Shown one piece after another: positions 28,922-36,485 of a stretch of DNA of 64,000 nt (the stretch's first letter is position 1; every line of letters begins with the position of its first letter). The translations under genes and the position numbers were made by a program. This stretch comes from Alistipes sp. (GTDB lineage Bacteria; Bacteroidota; Bacteroidia; Bacteroidales; Rikenellaceae). The stretch spans positions 124,001 to 188,000 of the forward strand of contig JALENN010000006.1 in the NCBI GenBank assembly GCA_022767745.1, in the 5' to 3' direction. The notes below the pieces were generated by a model. The model was given only the letters and a program-made list of their open reading frames with translations, was not told the origin of the DNA and did no database searches.

Positions 28922-29192
28922 CATATGTATCTGTGGTTGAAAAGCGGGTTTTAATCCCCATTTCGGCTCCGGAGGCCAGGAAAAAGTCCCGCAAAAAGGG
29001 CAACGAAAGCAGGGCCGGAACGGCAGGCTGAGGTCAGGAAAAGTGGGCCGAAGCGGCAGGGAAGGCAACGCGGACGGGAGGCCGGAGCGGAGAGAGACAG
29101 AGGCGGATGGACAGAGCCCGGACGACCGCAAGATAACAGGAATTGAGTAAACAGGTTTATTATTCACAGCACAATAAACTTTTAAAAAAACT
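28922..29192 (+). other. Long purine-rich leader of the OmpA-family mRNA
   Basis: The first 50 bases are mixed. From about 28968 to 29145 the plus strand is dominated by G and A, with repeated GGCAGG, GGAAGG and GCGGA-like words and few stem-forming complements. The last 45 bases are AT-rich and end AAAAAAACT before the ATG. There is no convincing coding frame. Such a leader could keep the mRNA unstructured and stable for high expression. Confidence 0.45.
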
Positions 29193-30353
29193 ATGAAAAA
29201 GATTTTACTTTCAATCGCTATTGCAGCTATCGCTGCGAGCAGCGCCTTTGCTCAGGAGAGCCCCGCTCAGGGCCTTCGTTGGAAAGGTATCATGAACAAC
29301 GGCTTCTGGTCTAACTGGGAGATCACCGTAGGTGGCGGTATGAACTACACCGCATGGAACGGCGTAGGTTTCAGCGATCAGGATGCTATCGGCGACATGG
29401 GCTGGATGCTCGAGGGCGGTCTGACCAAGTGGTTCAACCCCATTGTAGGTGCCCGCGTAATGCTGGCCGGCGGTAAGCTCAACGCATCGGACGATAACGG
29501 CGTTAAGGGTGGTTGGATTATGCCCCACGCAGACGCTATGATCAACCTGTCGAACTGGATCGGCGGCTACCGTGAGGATCGCGTTTACTATGCGAAGGTA
29601 TTCGCAGGTTTCGGCGCTAGCTTCACCAATGCTACCAACGACACCAACGCAGGTTTCGCATTCAACGCAGGTTTGCTGAACTCGTTCCGCGTATGCGACG
29701 CTCTGGACATCAACCTCGAGTTGAAGGGTATCCTCCTCGCAGGTCGTGACATGCCCCGCGTGGTATCGTCGCTCGCAGGCAAGTACGGTCAGATCTACAG
29801 CGCTACCGTAGGTCTTACCTACCGCTTCAACAAGCGCAACTGGGACAAGGCTTACTCGCAGGAGGAGATCGACGGCTATCTGGCTGCTATCGACGCTCTT
29901 GAGTCGGGTCTGGCTGACGCACACCGCAACGAGGGCAAGCTCGCTGAGCGTCTGGCTGCCCAGAAGGCTGCTACCGACCAGGCTCTGAAGGACAACGAGG
30001 CTCTGCGCAACGAGCTCGCCAAGAGAAAGGATAAGGTTATCTCTTCAACCGCTATCTTCTTCAACTTCGACAGCGCCAAGCTGCTCGACCGTGCAAAGGC
30101 TTCGCTCCAGATTCTCCAGGAGACCATCAACGCTGCTCCCAAGTCGCAGGTATTCACCCTCGTAGGTCATGCCGATGTTAAGACCGGTACCGCCGAGTAC
30201 AACCAGAAGCTCTCTGAGCGTCGTGCAAAGGCCGTTTACGACTACCTCGTAGAAAAGGGTGTTAACCCCGATCAGCTCACCTGGAAGGGTGTTGGTTCGA
30301 CCCAGAACATCTTCCCGATCAACGGTACGAACCGAGTGGTTATCGTGAAGTAA
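29193..30353 (+). CDS. OmpA-family outer membrane protein
   Basis: 386 residues. Signal peptide 1-20 (SSAFAQ), an 8-stranded-barrel-like N-terminal region (25-215) with aromatic alternating strands, a coiled linker (220-275), and a C-terminal OmpA peptidoglycan-binding domain (about 280-386) with IFFNFDSAKLL, LVGHADVKTGTAEYNQKLSERRAKAVYDYLV and a final VVIVK. It tethers the outer membrane to murein. Codon choice departs sharply from neighbours (GGT, GCT, CGT, ATC; ATA nearly absent), a mark of very high expression, in line with OmpA-like proteins being the major outer membrane proteins of Bacteroidales. A strong terminator follows. Confidence 0.93.
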   Translation: MKKILLSIAIAAIAASSAFAQESPAQGLRWKGIMNNGFWSNWEITVGGGMNYTAWNGVGFSDQDAIGDMGWMLEGGLTKWFNPIVGARVMLAGGKLNASDDNGVKGGWIMPHADAMINLSNWIGGYREDRVYYAKVFAGFGASFTNATNDTNAGFAFNAGLLNSFRVCDALDINLELKGILLAGRDMPRVVSSLAGKYGQIYSATVGLTYRFNKRNWDKAYSQEEIDGYLAAIDALESGLADAHRNEGKLAERLAAQKAATDQALKDNEALRNELAKRKDKVISSTAIFFNFDSAKLLDRAKASLQILQETINAAPKSQVFTLVGHADVKTGTAEYNQKLSERRAKAVYDYLVEKGVNPDQLTWKGVGSTQNIFPINGTNRVVIVK

Positions 30354-30372
30354 TCAAACCGATTAATAAACT

Positions 30373-30400
30373 AAAGGCTCGCATCCCGCGGGCCTTTTTT
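30373..30400 (+). terminator. Terminator of the OmpA-family gene
   Basis: A 10-bp stem (AAAGGCTCGC with GCGGGCCTTT, one G-U pair, loop ATCCC) is followed by six T. Confidence 0.85.
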
Positions 30401-30479
30401 GTTGTATCTGTAAGTCGCAGAACTCACGCAAAAGACAAACTCATCAGAACTACTGAACAGATCTAAGCCCACTGCTACT

Positions 30480-30526
30480 AATAAGAATGTCGGCAGGGAA
30501 TAAAATATCCTGCCGACATTCTTATT
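30480..30526. repeat. Perfect 18-bp inverted repeat between ompA and the DUF721 gene
   Basis: AATAAGAATGTCGGCAGG (30480-30497) and its exact complement (30509-30526) flank an 11-base AT loop. The AT-rich outer ends suit a bidirectional terminator, here mainly for the recF/DUF721 transcript. The rest of 30354-30673 shows no real gene. Confidence 0.6.
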
Positions 30527-30673
30527 TCAATAACATTTACACTCTTTTTAACAGAACACGCCGACCGGTTCAAGAAAAACAGAGAAATAAAAATGAAATT
30601 CGAAGAAAGACAAAAGCAGAAAATTCAGACAGCAAGAAGGAAAAGCCTGCCTCTTACAAAGTAGAGCAGAAGC

Positions 30674-30964
30674 CTACTTAATAATAACAGCATTCACAAG
30701 ACGCACACGCGAAAGCCGATTGATCTCGGCAGCAAGGGCGTCGCGACGATAGAACAGCTCCGAGCGAACCACGCTCGACTCGACGTGCACATATAATATA
30801 TGGTTCTCAAGACTCAGACGCGTCGTCATGGCCGCTATACGGTCACCGACAATTGCCCGCCATGTTTCTGGCAGCTTTCCCTCGGCCACCTTTGCCGCAA
30901 CGTACGGACGCGAGAAGAACTCCTCGAGCAGGTCGCCCATAAGCATGGTCTTTGTACGCCTCAT
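30674..30964 (-). CDS. DUF721 (DciA-like) protein
   Basis: 96 residues matching DUF721: LLEEFFSRPYVAAKVAEGKLPETWRAIVGDRIAAMTTRL, then a KH-like beta-alpha-beta part, LYVHVESSVVRSELFYRRDALAAEINRL. Related proteins include DciA, the helicase loader of many bacteria, so a replication role is plausible though not shown. Its start overlaps the recF stop by 4 bases (30961-30964), indicating coupled translation with the replication-repair protein RecF. Confidence 0.85.
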   Translation of the reverse strand: MRRTKTMLMGDLLEEFFSRPYVAAKVAEGKLPETWRAIVGDRIAAMTTRLSLENHILYVHVESSVVRSELFYRRDALAAEINRLSRVRLVNAVIIK

Positions 30965-32049
30965 GAGCGGATGTCGCCTCCCTCGACAGTAAAGAGCGCA
31001 TACTTCTCGCCAGCACGCGAGAGAATGGTCTCAAGGCGCGAGCGGTTGCAGTCTGTAATGAATATCTGACCGAAATCATCTCCCGAAACGAGCGCAAGAA
31101 GGTTCTCGACGCGCGAAGTGTCGAGCTTGTCAAACAAATCGTCGAAAAGCAATAGAGGCCGCTCGCCGCAAGCCTCAACGAGAATGCGGTACTGCGCCAG
31201 CTTGAGCGCCATAAGGAACGACTTCTGCTGGCCTTGCGAACCGTACTTGCGCAGCGGATAGCCGCCCATGCGCAGTACAAGGTCATCGCGGTGCACTCCC
31301 GACGTCGTAAAACCATTTATAATATCACGCTCGCGCGAAGCCTGCAGCAACTCCCCCATCGTGGCGGTCGAAAGTTCCGAGCGATACTCAATCTCGACCT
31401 GCTCTCTATCTCCCGACAGGATGCGGTAATAGTCGGCCACAAGCGGGCGCATGCGTTCGACTATGTCGCGGCGGCGGTCATAGACGCGCGCTGCATGCTC
31501 TTCGAGCTGCATGTCGTATATCTGCAGCATCTGCTCGTCGGACGAGCCCTTAAGGAAGCGGTTGCGCTCCGCCAGCACGGCATTATATCGCATGAGAGAG
31601 GCAAGATAGTCACGGTCCAACTGCGAAAGAAAGGCATTAAGGTAACGGCGACGCTCCTCGGCGGCATCGGTAATCAGCACGCTGTCCTGCGGCGACACCA
31701 TCACCACTGGGAAGCGCCCCACGTGGTCGGCCATACGGTCATACTCCTTACCGTTGAGCTTAAGGACCTTGCCGCTGCGGCGAAGGAACGAGCAGTTGAC
31801 CGTGTCGCTCACGCCGCGGTCGTCGGCATAGCTTCCCTCGACGACGAAGAAGTCCTCGCCGTGGCGGACACTCTGGCCGTCGGTCATCGTAAAGGCCGAC
31901 TTCGACATCGAGAGATAGTAGACGGCATCGAGCACGTTTGTCTTGCCCGCGCCGTTGTCACCCACAAAGCAGTTTATTCGCTCGGAGAGAGCGATTTCGG
32001 CCTGCGCCACGTTCTTGAAATTTATGAGTACGAGCTTCCTGAGGTACAT
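30961..32049 (-). CDS. recF: DNA replication and repair protein RecF
   Basis: 362 residues, an SMC-like ATPase that helps load RecA at gaps. Walker A is GDNGAGKTNVLDAV (about 30-43), the ABC signature region is KYGSQGQQKSFLMALKLAQ near 270, and Walker B is RPLLLFDDLFDKLD near 305. N-terminal MYLRKLVLINFKN is the standard RecF start, confirming the ATG. Its minus-strand -7 element lies 20 bases upstream. It is cotranscribed with the overlapping DUF721 gene. Confidence 0.95.
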   Translation of the reverse strand: MYLRKLVLINFKNVAQAEIALSERINCFVGDNGAGKTNVLDAVYYLSMSKSAFTMTDGQSVRHGEDFFVVEGSYADDRGVSDTVNCSFLRRSGKVLKLNGKEYDRMADHVGRFPVVMVSPQDSVLITDAAEERRRYLNAFLSQLDRDYLASLMRYNAVLAERNRFLKGSSDEQMLQIYDMQLEEHAARVYDRRRDIVERMRPLVADYYRILSGDREQVEIEYRSELSTATMGELLQASRERDIINGFTTSGVHRDDLVLRMGGYPLRKYGSQGQQKSFLMALKLAQYRILVEACGERPLLLFDDLFDKLDTSRVENLLALVSGDDFGQIFITDCNRSRLETILSRAGEKYALFTVEGGDIRS

Positions 32050-32068
32050 CTTCGGCGGGTTTGACCCT

Positions 32069-32076
32069 CAAAGATA
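32069..32076 (-). promoter_or_regulatory. -7 promoter element of recF
   Basis: TATCTTTG on the minus strand lies 20 bases before the recF ATG. No -33 TTTG is seen at the expected distance. Confidence 0.45.
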
Positions 32077-32162
32077 CTACTTTTCGGCGAGAGATCGCAC
32101 GATAAGGAGGCGGAGGGCCAAATTTTCACCTGAAGATTCTACGTTTTTTGCGATTTTTATTA

Positions 32163-32170
32163 TACTTTTG
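32163..32170 (+). promoter_or_regulatory. -7 promoter element of the TPR gene
   Basis: TACTTTTG, an exact TAnnTTTG match, lies 44 bases before the ATG at 32214 in an AT-rich stretch. Confidence 0.45.
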
Positions 32171-32213
32171 CACTTTGAAATAAAATCCGTAACAAACTAA
32201 AAACTAAAATATC

Positions 32214-32894
32214 ATGGCAAAAGAGGCAGCAACACCGCAGGAGCAGGCTCTCGAAAATGCGAAGAACCGCACCGAGAGTTTCTTCGAGAACAACAGCAAA
32301 ACCGTCATCGCGGGACTCATCGCGATATTTGTTCTGGCGGTAGCCATTTTCGGATACAGGAAACTCATCGTCGAGCCGCGCATGGAGAAGGCTCAGGAGA
32401 TGCTCTACGGCGCACAGTACCGCTTCGAGGAGCAGACGCCCGACTACGAGCTCGCCCTCAACGGCGACCAGAGCGCGCCGGGCTTCGCCGAGGTTGTGGA
32501 GACCTACGGCGGCACCCCCGCAGGCAACCTCGCACGCTACTATGCCGCTGCCTGCTGCATGAACCTCGGCGACATGGCCAAGGCCGAGGAGTACCTGTCG
32601 AAGTTCAAGAACGTAAAGGGTGAGCCGGGAGAGCTGGTGAACGCAATGGCCGAGGGCCTGAAGGGTGACATCGCCGTCGAGAAGGGCGACTACGCCAAGG
32701 CTGCATCGCTCTTCGAGAAGGCCGTAAACACCAGCGACAACATCTTCACCGCCCCGATGTACCTGCGCAAGGCCGCCATGGCATACAAGGCCGCAGGCAA
32801 CGAGGCCAAGGCCAACGCCTGCCTGGAGATGATCCGCACGAAGTACCCCTCGTCGATCGACGCACGCGACGCCGAGAAGTACCTGGCACAGTAA
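32214..32894 (+). CDS. Membrane-anchored tetratricopeptide repeat protein
   Basis: 226 residues. A short cytoplasmic N-terminus, one transmembrane helix at about 32-50 (VIAGLIAIFVLAVAIFGYR), then TPR-like helical repeats outside (EVVETYGGTPAGNLARYYAA, GDMAKAEEYLSKF, GDYAKAASLFEKAV, GNEAKANACLEMI). The layout resembles YfgM-type proteins, which assist periplasmic folding and the Sec translocon, but that role is inferred. A lumazine-synthase-like gene follows 36 bases later, probably in the same transcript. Confidence 0.85.
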   Translation: MAKEAATPQEQALENAKNRTESFFENNSKTVIAGLIAIFVLAVAIFGYRKLIVEPRMEKAQEMLYGAQYRFEEQTPDYELALNGDQSAPGFAEVVETYGGTPAGNLARYYAAACCMNLGDMAKAEEYLSKFKNVKGEPGELVNAMAEGLKGDIAVEKGDYAKAASLFEKAVNTSDNIFTAPMYLRKAAMAYKAAGNEAKANACLEMIRTKYPSSIDARDAEKYLAQ

Positions 32895-32930
32895 TCAACC
32901 GAAAAGCCCACGGGCACGGCCCGCGCAGCG

Positions 32931-33320
32931 ATGAAAGTAGGAATAGTGATAGTCGATGAACAGCTCGCATTCGGACACCGCAACCTTGCGGCCACGACCG
33001 AGAGCCTCAAGACACTGGGATGCGCCAACGAGGACATCCTGGTGCGACACACGCCGCGCGTGCAGAACATCACCATCGCCGCGCAGTTCTTCGCCGAGTA
33101 CACCGATGTCGACGCCGTGGTGGTACTTGTCGAGAACGACAACACGCCCGAATATGCCGCCATGCTATACGGCATAACCAAGCTGCAGATATCGTGGAAC
33201 ATGCCCATCGTGCTGGGAGGCTGCACCGCCGCCTCGGAGGCCGCGGAGATCGTCACGATGCAGTGCGACATGGAGGCCGCAGCCCCCGAACCCGCCGCCG
33301 ACCGCAAGGCGATAAACTGA
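32931..33320 (+). CDS. Degenerate lumazine-synthase-like (RibH-fold) protein
   Basis: 129 residues against about 150-160 for RibH. It can be aligned by eye along its length: VGIVIVDE to the first RibH strand, SLKTLGCANEDILVRHTPRV to the RHGV-to-VPG segment, DVDAVVVLVENDNTPEYAAM to the ALGxVIRGxTxHFDxV segment, and WNMPIVLGGCTAASEAAEIV to the VPVIFGVLTT segment. The catalytic His of HFD, the GxT phosphate loop and the C-terminal Arg/Lys region are not present. It probably does not make lumazine unless heavily diverged. From memory the position (recF, TPR, ribH) is where Bacteroidota often keep ribH. Whether a normal ribH exists elsewhere cannot be told. Confidence 0.55.
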   Translation: MKVGIVIVDEQLAFGHRNLAATTESLKTLGCANEDILVRHTPRVQNITIAAQFFAEYTDVDAVVVLVENDNTPEYAAMLYGITKLQISWNMPIVLGGCTAASEAAEIVTMQCDMEAAAPEPAADRKAIN

Positions 33321-33362
33321 CAAACACAGGGCCGGCAATACGGCCGCTGAAACATACCAAGG

Positions 33363-33394
33363 AGCGTTCCCTAAGTGTCGGGAACGCTTTTTTT
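33363..33394 (+). terminator. Terminator after the RibH-like gene
   Basis: A 9-bp stem (AGCGTTCCC with GGGAACGCT, 8-base loop) is followed by a seven-base T run. Confidence 0.85.
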
Positions 33395-33536
33395 GTTACA
33401 GCAACGGCTACACAGGACTACCTATACGGGAAACGGCTGCCGAAGGCAGCCACACAACACTATAAAGGGCCACACTATTCCACATGCTGCAGCGGTTCCG
33501 CCGCAAACAATCCAACACTGCCCGAAATCGCAGACG

Positions 33537-33568
33537 AAAAACGGGACACCGCGCAATGCGGTGTCCCG
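33537..33568 (-). terminator. Terminator of the mdh transcript
   Basis: An 11-bp stem (CGGGACACCGC with GCGGTGTCCCG, loop GCAAT) is followed on the minus strand by TTTTT (33537-33541). Confidence 0.85.
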
Positions 33569-33594
33569 GAGTGGTATATACTTTACGACGTGAC

Positions 33595-34536
33595 TTAGAT
33601 AGCCTTCGAATCGTAGAGAATCTGATTTACCTTGCGTACGGCGGCAGCCGAAGCCTCGAACTTCTCGGCCTCCTCTTTCGTAAGCTCGATCGAAACGATC
33701 TTCTCGATACCCTTGCGGCCGATAACGGCGGGAACACCGATCATGATGTCCTCCTGGCCATACTCGCCCTCGAGATAGCAGCTGCAGGGGATGATACGCT
33801 TCTGGTCGCCGAGGATAGACTCCACAACCGATGCTGCGGCAGCACCCGGAGCATACCATGCCGACGTACCGAGAAGGCCCGTCAGCGTAGCGCCTCCGAC
33901 CATGGTGTCGGCAGCAACCTGCGCGAGCTTCTTCTTCGAGAGGAACTGCGATGCGGGCACGCCCTTGATCGTAGCCTTCGACGTAAGGGGTATCATCGTG
34001 GTATCGCCGTGGCCGCCGATAACCATACCGTCAACATCGTGGATGTTGGCACCCGACGCCTTGGCCAGATAGCAGCGGAAACGTGACGAATCCAATGCGC
34101 CGCCCATGCCGATAACACGGCTCTTGGGCAGGCCCGTAGCCTTCAGCGTGAGGTATGCCATCGTATCCATCGGGTTCGACACGATGACGAAGATGGCGCG
34201 GGGCGAGTGCTCGAGAGCCTGCGCAACGACGCTCTTTACGATGCCGGCGTTGGTGCCGATGAGCTCCTCGCGCGTCATGCCCGGCTTGCGGGGGATACCC
34301 GAGGTTACGACGATAACGTCCGAACCGGCCGTCTTCTTATAATCGTTGGTGCAGCCCGTGAGCTTGCACTTCGAGTCGGTGGTAGCGGCAGCCTGGTACA
34401 TGTCGAGCATCTTACCCTCCGAGAGGCCCTGCTTGATGTCGATCAGGACAACCTCGTCGGCCACGTTGCGGGCCGCCAGAACATTGGCGCAGGTAGCTCC
34501 AACCATGCCGGCGCCGATAACAGTCACTTTTGACAT
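33595..34536 (-). CDS. mdh: Malate dehydrogenase
   Basis: 313 residues, LDH/MDH family of the tetrameric bacterial type. NAD site VIGAGMVG at residues 5-12 with Asp at the strand-2 end (LIDI), substrate-loop VTSGIPRKPGMTREEL, IVSNPMD, and catalytic His in GGHGDTTMIP. It interconverts malate and oxaloacetate; in anaerobic Bacteroidales this is part of the succinate-forming branch. Start ATG 34536 (MSKVTVIG) begins at the Rossmann strand; the ATG 48 bases further upstream runs into gcvH and is not chosen. The gcvH gene is 40 bases upstream, so the two are probably cotranscribed. Confidence 0.95.
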   Translation of the reverse strand: MSKVTVIGAGMVGATCANVLAARNVADEVVLIDIKQGLSEGKMLDMYQAAATTDSKCKLTGCTNDYKKTAGSDVIVVTSGIPRKPGMTREELIGTNAGIVKSVVAQALEHSPRAIFVIVSNPMDTMAYLTLKATGLPKSRVIGMGGALDSSRFRCYLAKASGANIHDVDGMVIGGHGDTTMIPLTSKATIKGVPASQFLSKKKLAQVAADTMVGGATLTGLLGTSAWYAPGAAAASVVESILGDQKRIIPCSCYLEGEYGQEDIMIGVPAVIGRKGIEKIVSIELTKEEAEKFEASAAAVRKVNQILYDSKAI

Positions 34537-34576
34537 AACAAATGTGTTTTTTGGTTTTCTTCCTACGATACGCGTA

Positions 34577-34954
34577 TTATCCAATCAGCTCGGCATAGGC
34601 CTCGGGCGTGAGCAGCGCGTCGTAGTCGGCGGCGTTGCCTACCTTTACCTTTACGAGCCATCCCTCGCCATAGGGATCCGAGTTAACGAGCGACGGATCG
34701 CTGTCAACGGCCTCGTTGAACTCCAGCACCTCGCCGCCGACGGGCAGGAAGGCGTCGCTCACGGTCTTGACAGCCTCGATCGAGCCGAACACGTCGCCTG
34801 CGGCAAGGGTCTCGCCCACCGAAGGAACGTCAACGAATACGATGTCGCCAAGCTGGCTCTGTGCGAAATCGGTGATGCCCACATAGGCCGTGTCACCCTC
34901 GAGACGGCACCACTCGTGGTCGCTCGAATACTTCAGATTTGAAGGTACGTTCAT
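34577..34954 (-). CDS. gcvH: Glycine cleavage system H protein
   Basis: 125 residues. The lipoyl-lysine is K63 in [10 protein letters not shown]. Other family landmarks are [31 protein letters not shown] and the C-terminal [15 protein letters not shown]. It carries aminomethyl on its lipoyl arm between the P, T and L proteins. The other gcv genes are not in this window. It lies directly upstream of mdh, on the same strand. Confidence 0.95.
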   Translation of the reverse strand: MNVPSNLKYSSDHEWCRLEGDTAYVGITDFAQSQLGDIVFVDVPSVGETLAAGDVFGSIEAVKTVSDAFLPVGGEVLEFNEAVDSDPSLVNSDPYGEGWLVKVKVGNAADYDALLTPEAYAELIG

Positions 34955-35035
34955 ATCTCAATTGTTTTTATGAGTTTTCAATCCGACAGCGGGCAGAGGC
35001 TCGCAGCGCCCCGACCGACCCGCCGCGCAATCACA

Positions 35036-35043
35036 CAAATATA
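35036..35043 (-). promoter_or_regulatory. -7 promoter element of gcvH-mdh
   Basis: TATATTTG on the minus strand, an exact TAnnTTTG match just after the birA stop, gives a leader of about 75 bases for gcvH. Confidence 0.4.
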
Positions 35044-35047
35044 GACG

Positions 35048-35806
35048 TTATTTTCTTAACGGCAATGCGTTGGAATCACTTTTTAACACGAATTCTATCT
35101 CGCGGAAGAGATACCCGCGCACCTCACGCGTCGCGGCATCCTCCACGAGCAGCGCACCCGTAGGCTCCACGCCGCGTATCGTGCCGCGGAAGCGGCTGCC
35201 GTCGGGCCGCCCGTACCAGTGCTCCTCGCCGAGGCGGTAGAGATGGCGGTGGTAGTCGCGCTGCAGCGCCTCGAGGGCCTCGCCCCCGGCACGCACCGCA
35301 CCGTAGCGGGCCATGATGCACTCCACGAGCCTCTCCAGCAGCGGCCGCCGATCGAACTGCCGGCCCGCCGCCAGCGCCATCGACACGGGGTTGGGCAGCG
35401 ACGGGTCGAACTCCGTCTGGTTGACATTCACGCCGATGCCCGCCAGCGTGCGCGTGATGACACCGTCGCCGAGCTTGTGCTCGATGAGCATGCCCGTGAT
35501 CTTGCGGTCGCCGACATATATGTCGTTCGTCCACTTTATGCTGGCCGCAATGCCGTTCTCGGCCAGGCAGTCGACTATGCCCAGCGTCACAGCCTCCGAC
35601 AGCAGGAACTGACGGTCGACGGGCAGGAACCGCGGCTCCAGCACCAGCGTGAAGGTTACGTTCTCGCCCCCGGCGCTGTGCCAGCGGTGGCCGCGCTGTC
35701 CGCGCCCCGCCGTCTGCCGCTCGGCCCACACCACGTCGCCTTCGCCATAGGCGGCCGACACGGCCTCGTCGTTCGACGAGGTGAGCTCCTCGAAATAATG
35801 TATCAT
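35048..35806 (-). CDS. birA: Biotin-protein ligase, catalytic-only type
   Basis: 252 residues. Biotinyl-5'-AMP site motif GRGQRGHRWHS, then SIKWTNDIYVGDRKITGMLIE with the catalytic lysine, and AGIGVNVNQ. The C-terminal SH3-like domain follows at about 205-250. There is no N-terminal winged helix, so it attaches biotin to carboxylase carrier proteins but is not a repressor of the E. coli BirA kind. Start ATG 35806 (MIHYFEEL) is chosen; the longer frame overlaps the upstream Nudix gene. It begins one base after the Nudix stop, so the two form a unit. Confidence 0.92.
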   Translation of the reverse strand: MIHYFEELTSSNDEAVSAAYGEGDVVWAERQTAGRGQRGHRWHSAGGENVTFTLVLEPRFLPVDRQFLLSEAVTLGIVDCLAENGIAASIKWTNDIYVGDRKITGMLIEHKLGDGVITRTLAGIGVNVNQTEFDPSLPNPVSMALAAGRQFDRRPLLERLVECIMARYGAVRAGGEALEALQRDYHRHLYRLGEEHWYGRPDGSRFRGTIRGVEPTGALLVEDAATREVRGYLFREIEFVLKSDSNALPLRK

Positions 35807-35807
35807 C

Positions 35808-36389
35808 CTACAACTTCTGTTTATGGTTTTCGCCGCGGCCGCCGTACTCGGCCATCCAGCGCCACAGCGGCGCCGCATGGAGGCACTGCATTATGCGGTC
35901 GCCGTCGAGCAGCTCGCGCACCTCGGCCTCGGTCATCAGGTAGACCTCGATATCCTCGCTCGCCTCGGTATGCTGCGCCGCCACGCGCTCGACACCCTCA
36001 GCAAGGAACGTATGCACACGGTTGGTGTGGTTCGTCGGGTTGGGCGAGGTGACCATATAGTGGCGCCACTTGCCGCCGCCGTAGCCCGCCTCCTCCAGCA
36101 GCTCGCGCTGCGCGCTCTCCAACGGGCTCTCGCCATCCTCGCACGTGCCAGCCACAAGCTCGTAGCATGTCTGCCCCAGGGCATGGCGATACTGGCTTAT
36201 CATCACGAAGAGCCCCTCGCGCGTGCGCGCGATGACATTCACCCAGTCGGGGAACTCGAATACATACCACTCGGGCACCACGGCCCCCGTGGGCAGCTCG
36301 ACGCTCTCGCGCCGCACCGTGAACCACGGCCTGCGGGCAAGGTACTCGCTGCTGAGCACGCGCCACGGACGATGTTCCGGATCCTTCAT
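35808..36389 (-). CDS. Nudix hydrolase, ADP-ribose pyrophosphatase-like
   Basis: 193 residues. The full Nudix box GTCEDGESPLESAQRELLEEAGY matches Gx5Ex7REUxEExGU (shown in two pieces: GTCEDGESPLE and SAQRELLEEAGY). The N-terminal strand pattern (WYVFEFPDWVNVIA) and the PNPTNHTNRVHTFLA segment resemble ADP-sugar pyrophosphatases. It would hydrolyse a nucleoside diphosphate linked to another moiety, most likely ADP-ribose. It is directly upstream of birA with one base between, but no functional link is obvious. Confidence 0.88.
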   Translation of the reverse strand: MKDPEHRPWRVLSSEYLARRPWFTVRRESVELPTGAVVPEWYVFEFPDWVNVIARTREGLFVMISQYRHALGQTCYELVAGTCEDGESPLESAQRELLEEAGYGGGKWRHYMVTSPNPTNHTNRVHTFLAEGVERVAAQHTEASEDIEVYLMTEAEVRELLDGDRIMQCLHAAPLWRWMAEYGGRGENHKQKL

Positions 36390-36416
36390 CTCACTCCGTA
36401 TTTAAGCATTATCGCA

Positions 36417-36460
36417 CGCGGGCAGGGCCTCCGCCCGATATGCCGGAAGCCCCGCCCGCG
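36417..36460 (-). terminator. Long imperfect GC hairpin after dapD
   Basis: CGCGGGC (36417-36423) pairs with GCCCGCG (36454-36460); inside, GGGC/GCCC and TCCG/CGGA continue the stem past single mismatches. There is no T run, so intrinsic termination is uncertain. Confidence 0.4.
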
Positions 36461-36485
36461 CCGCTTCGAAACTATTACGCCGCAA

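Noticed and set aside
30487..30681. Small open frame MSAGNKISC... after the OmpA gene
   Set aside because: It starts inside the perfect 18-bp hairpin, is lysine-rich low complexity, and has no promoter or homologous look.
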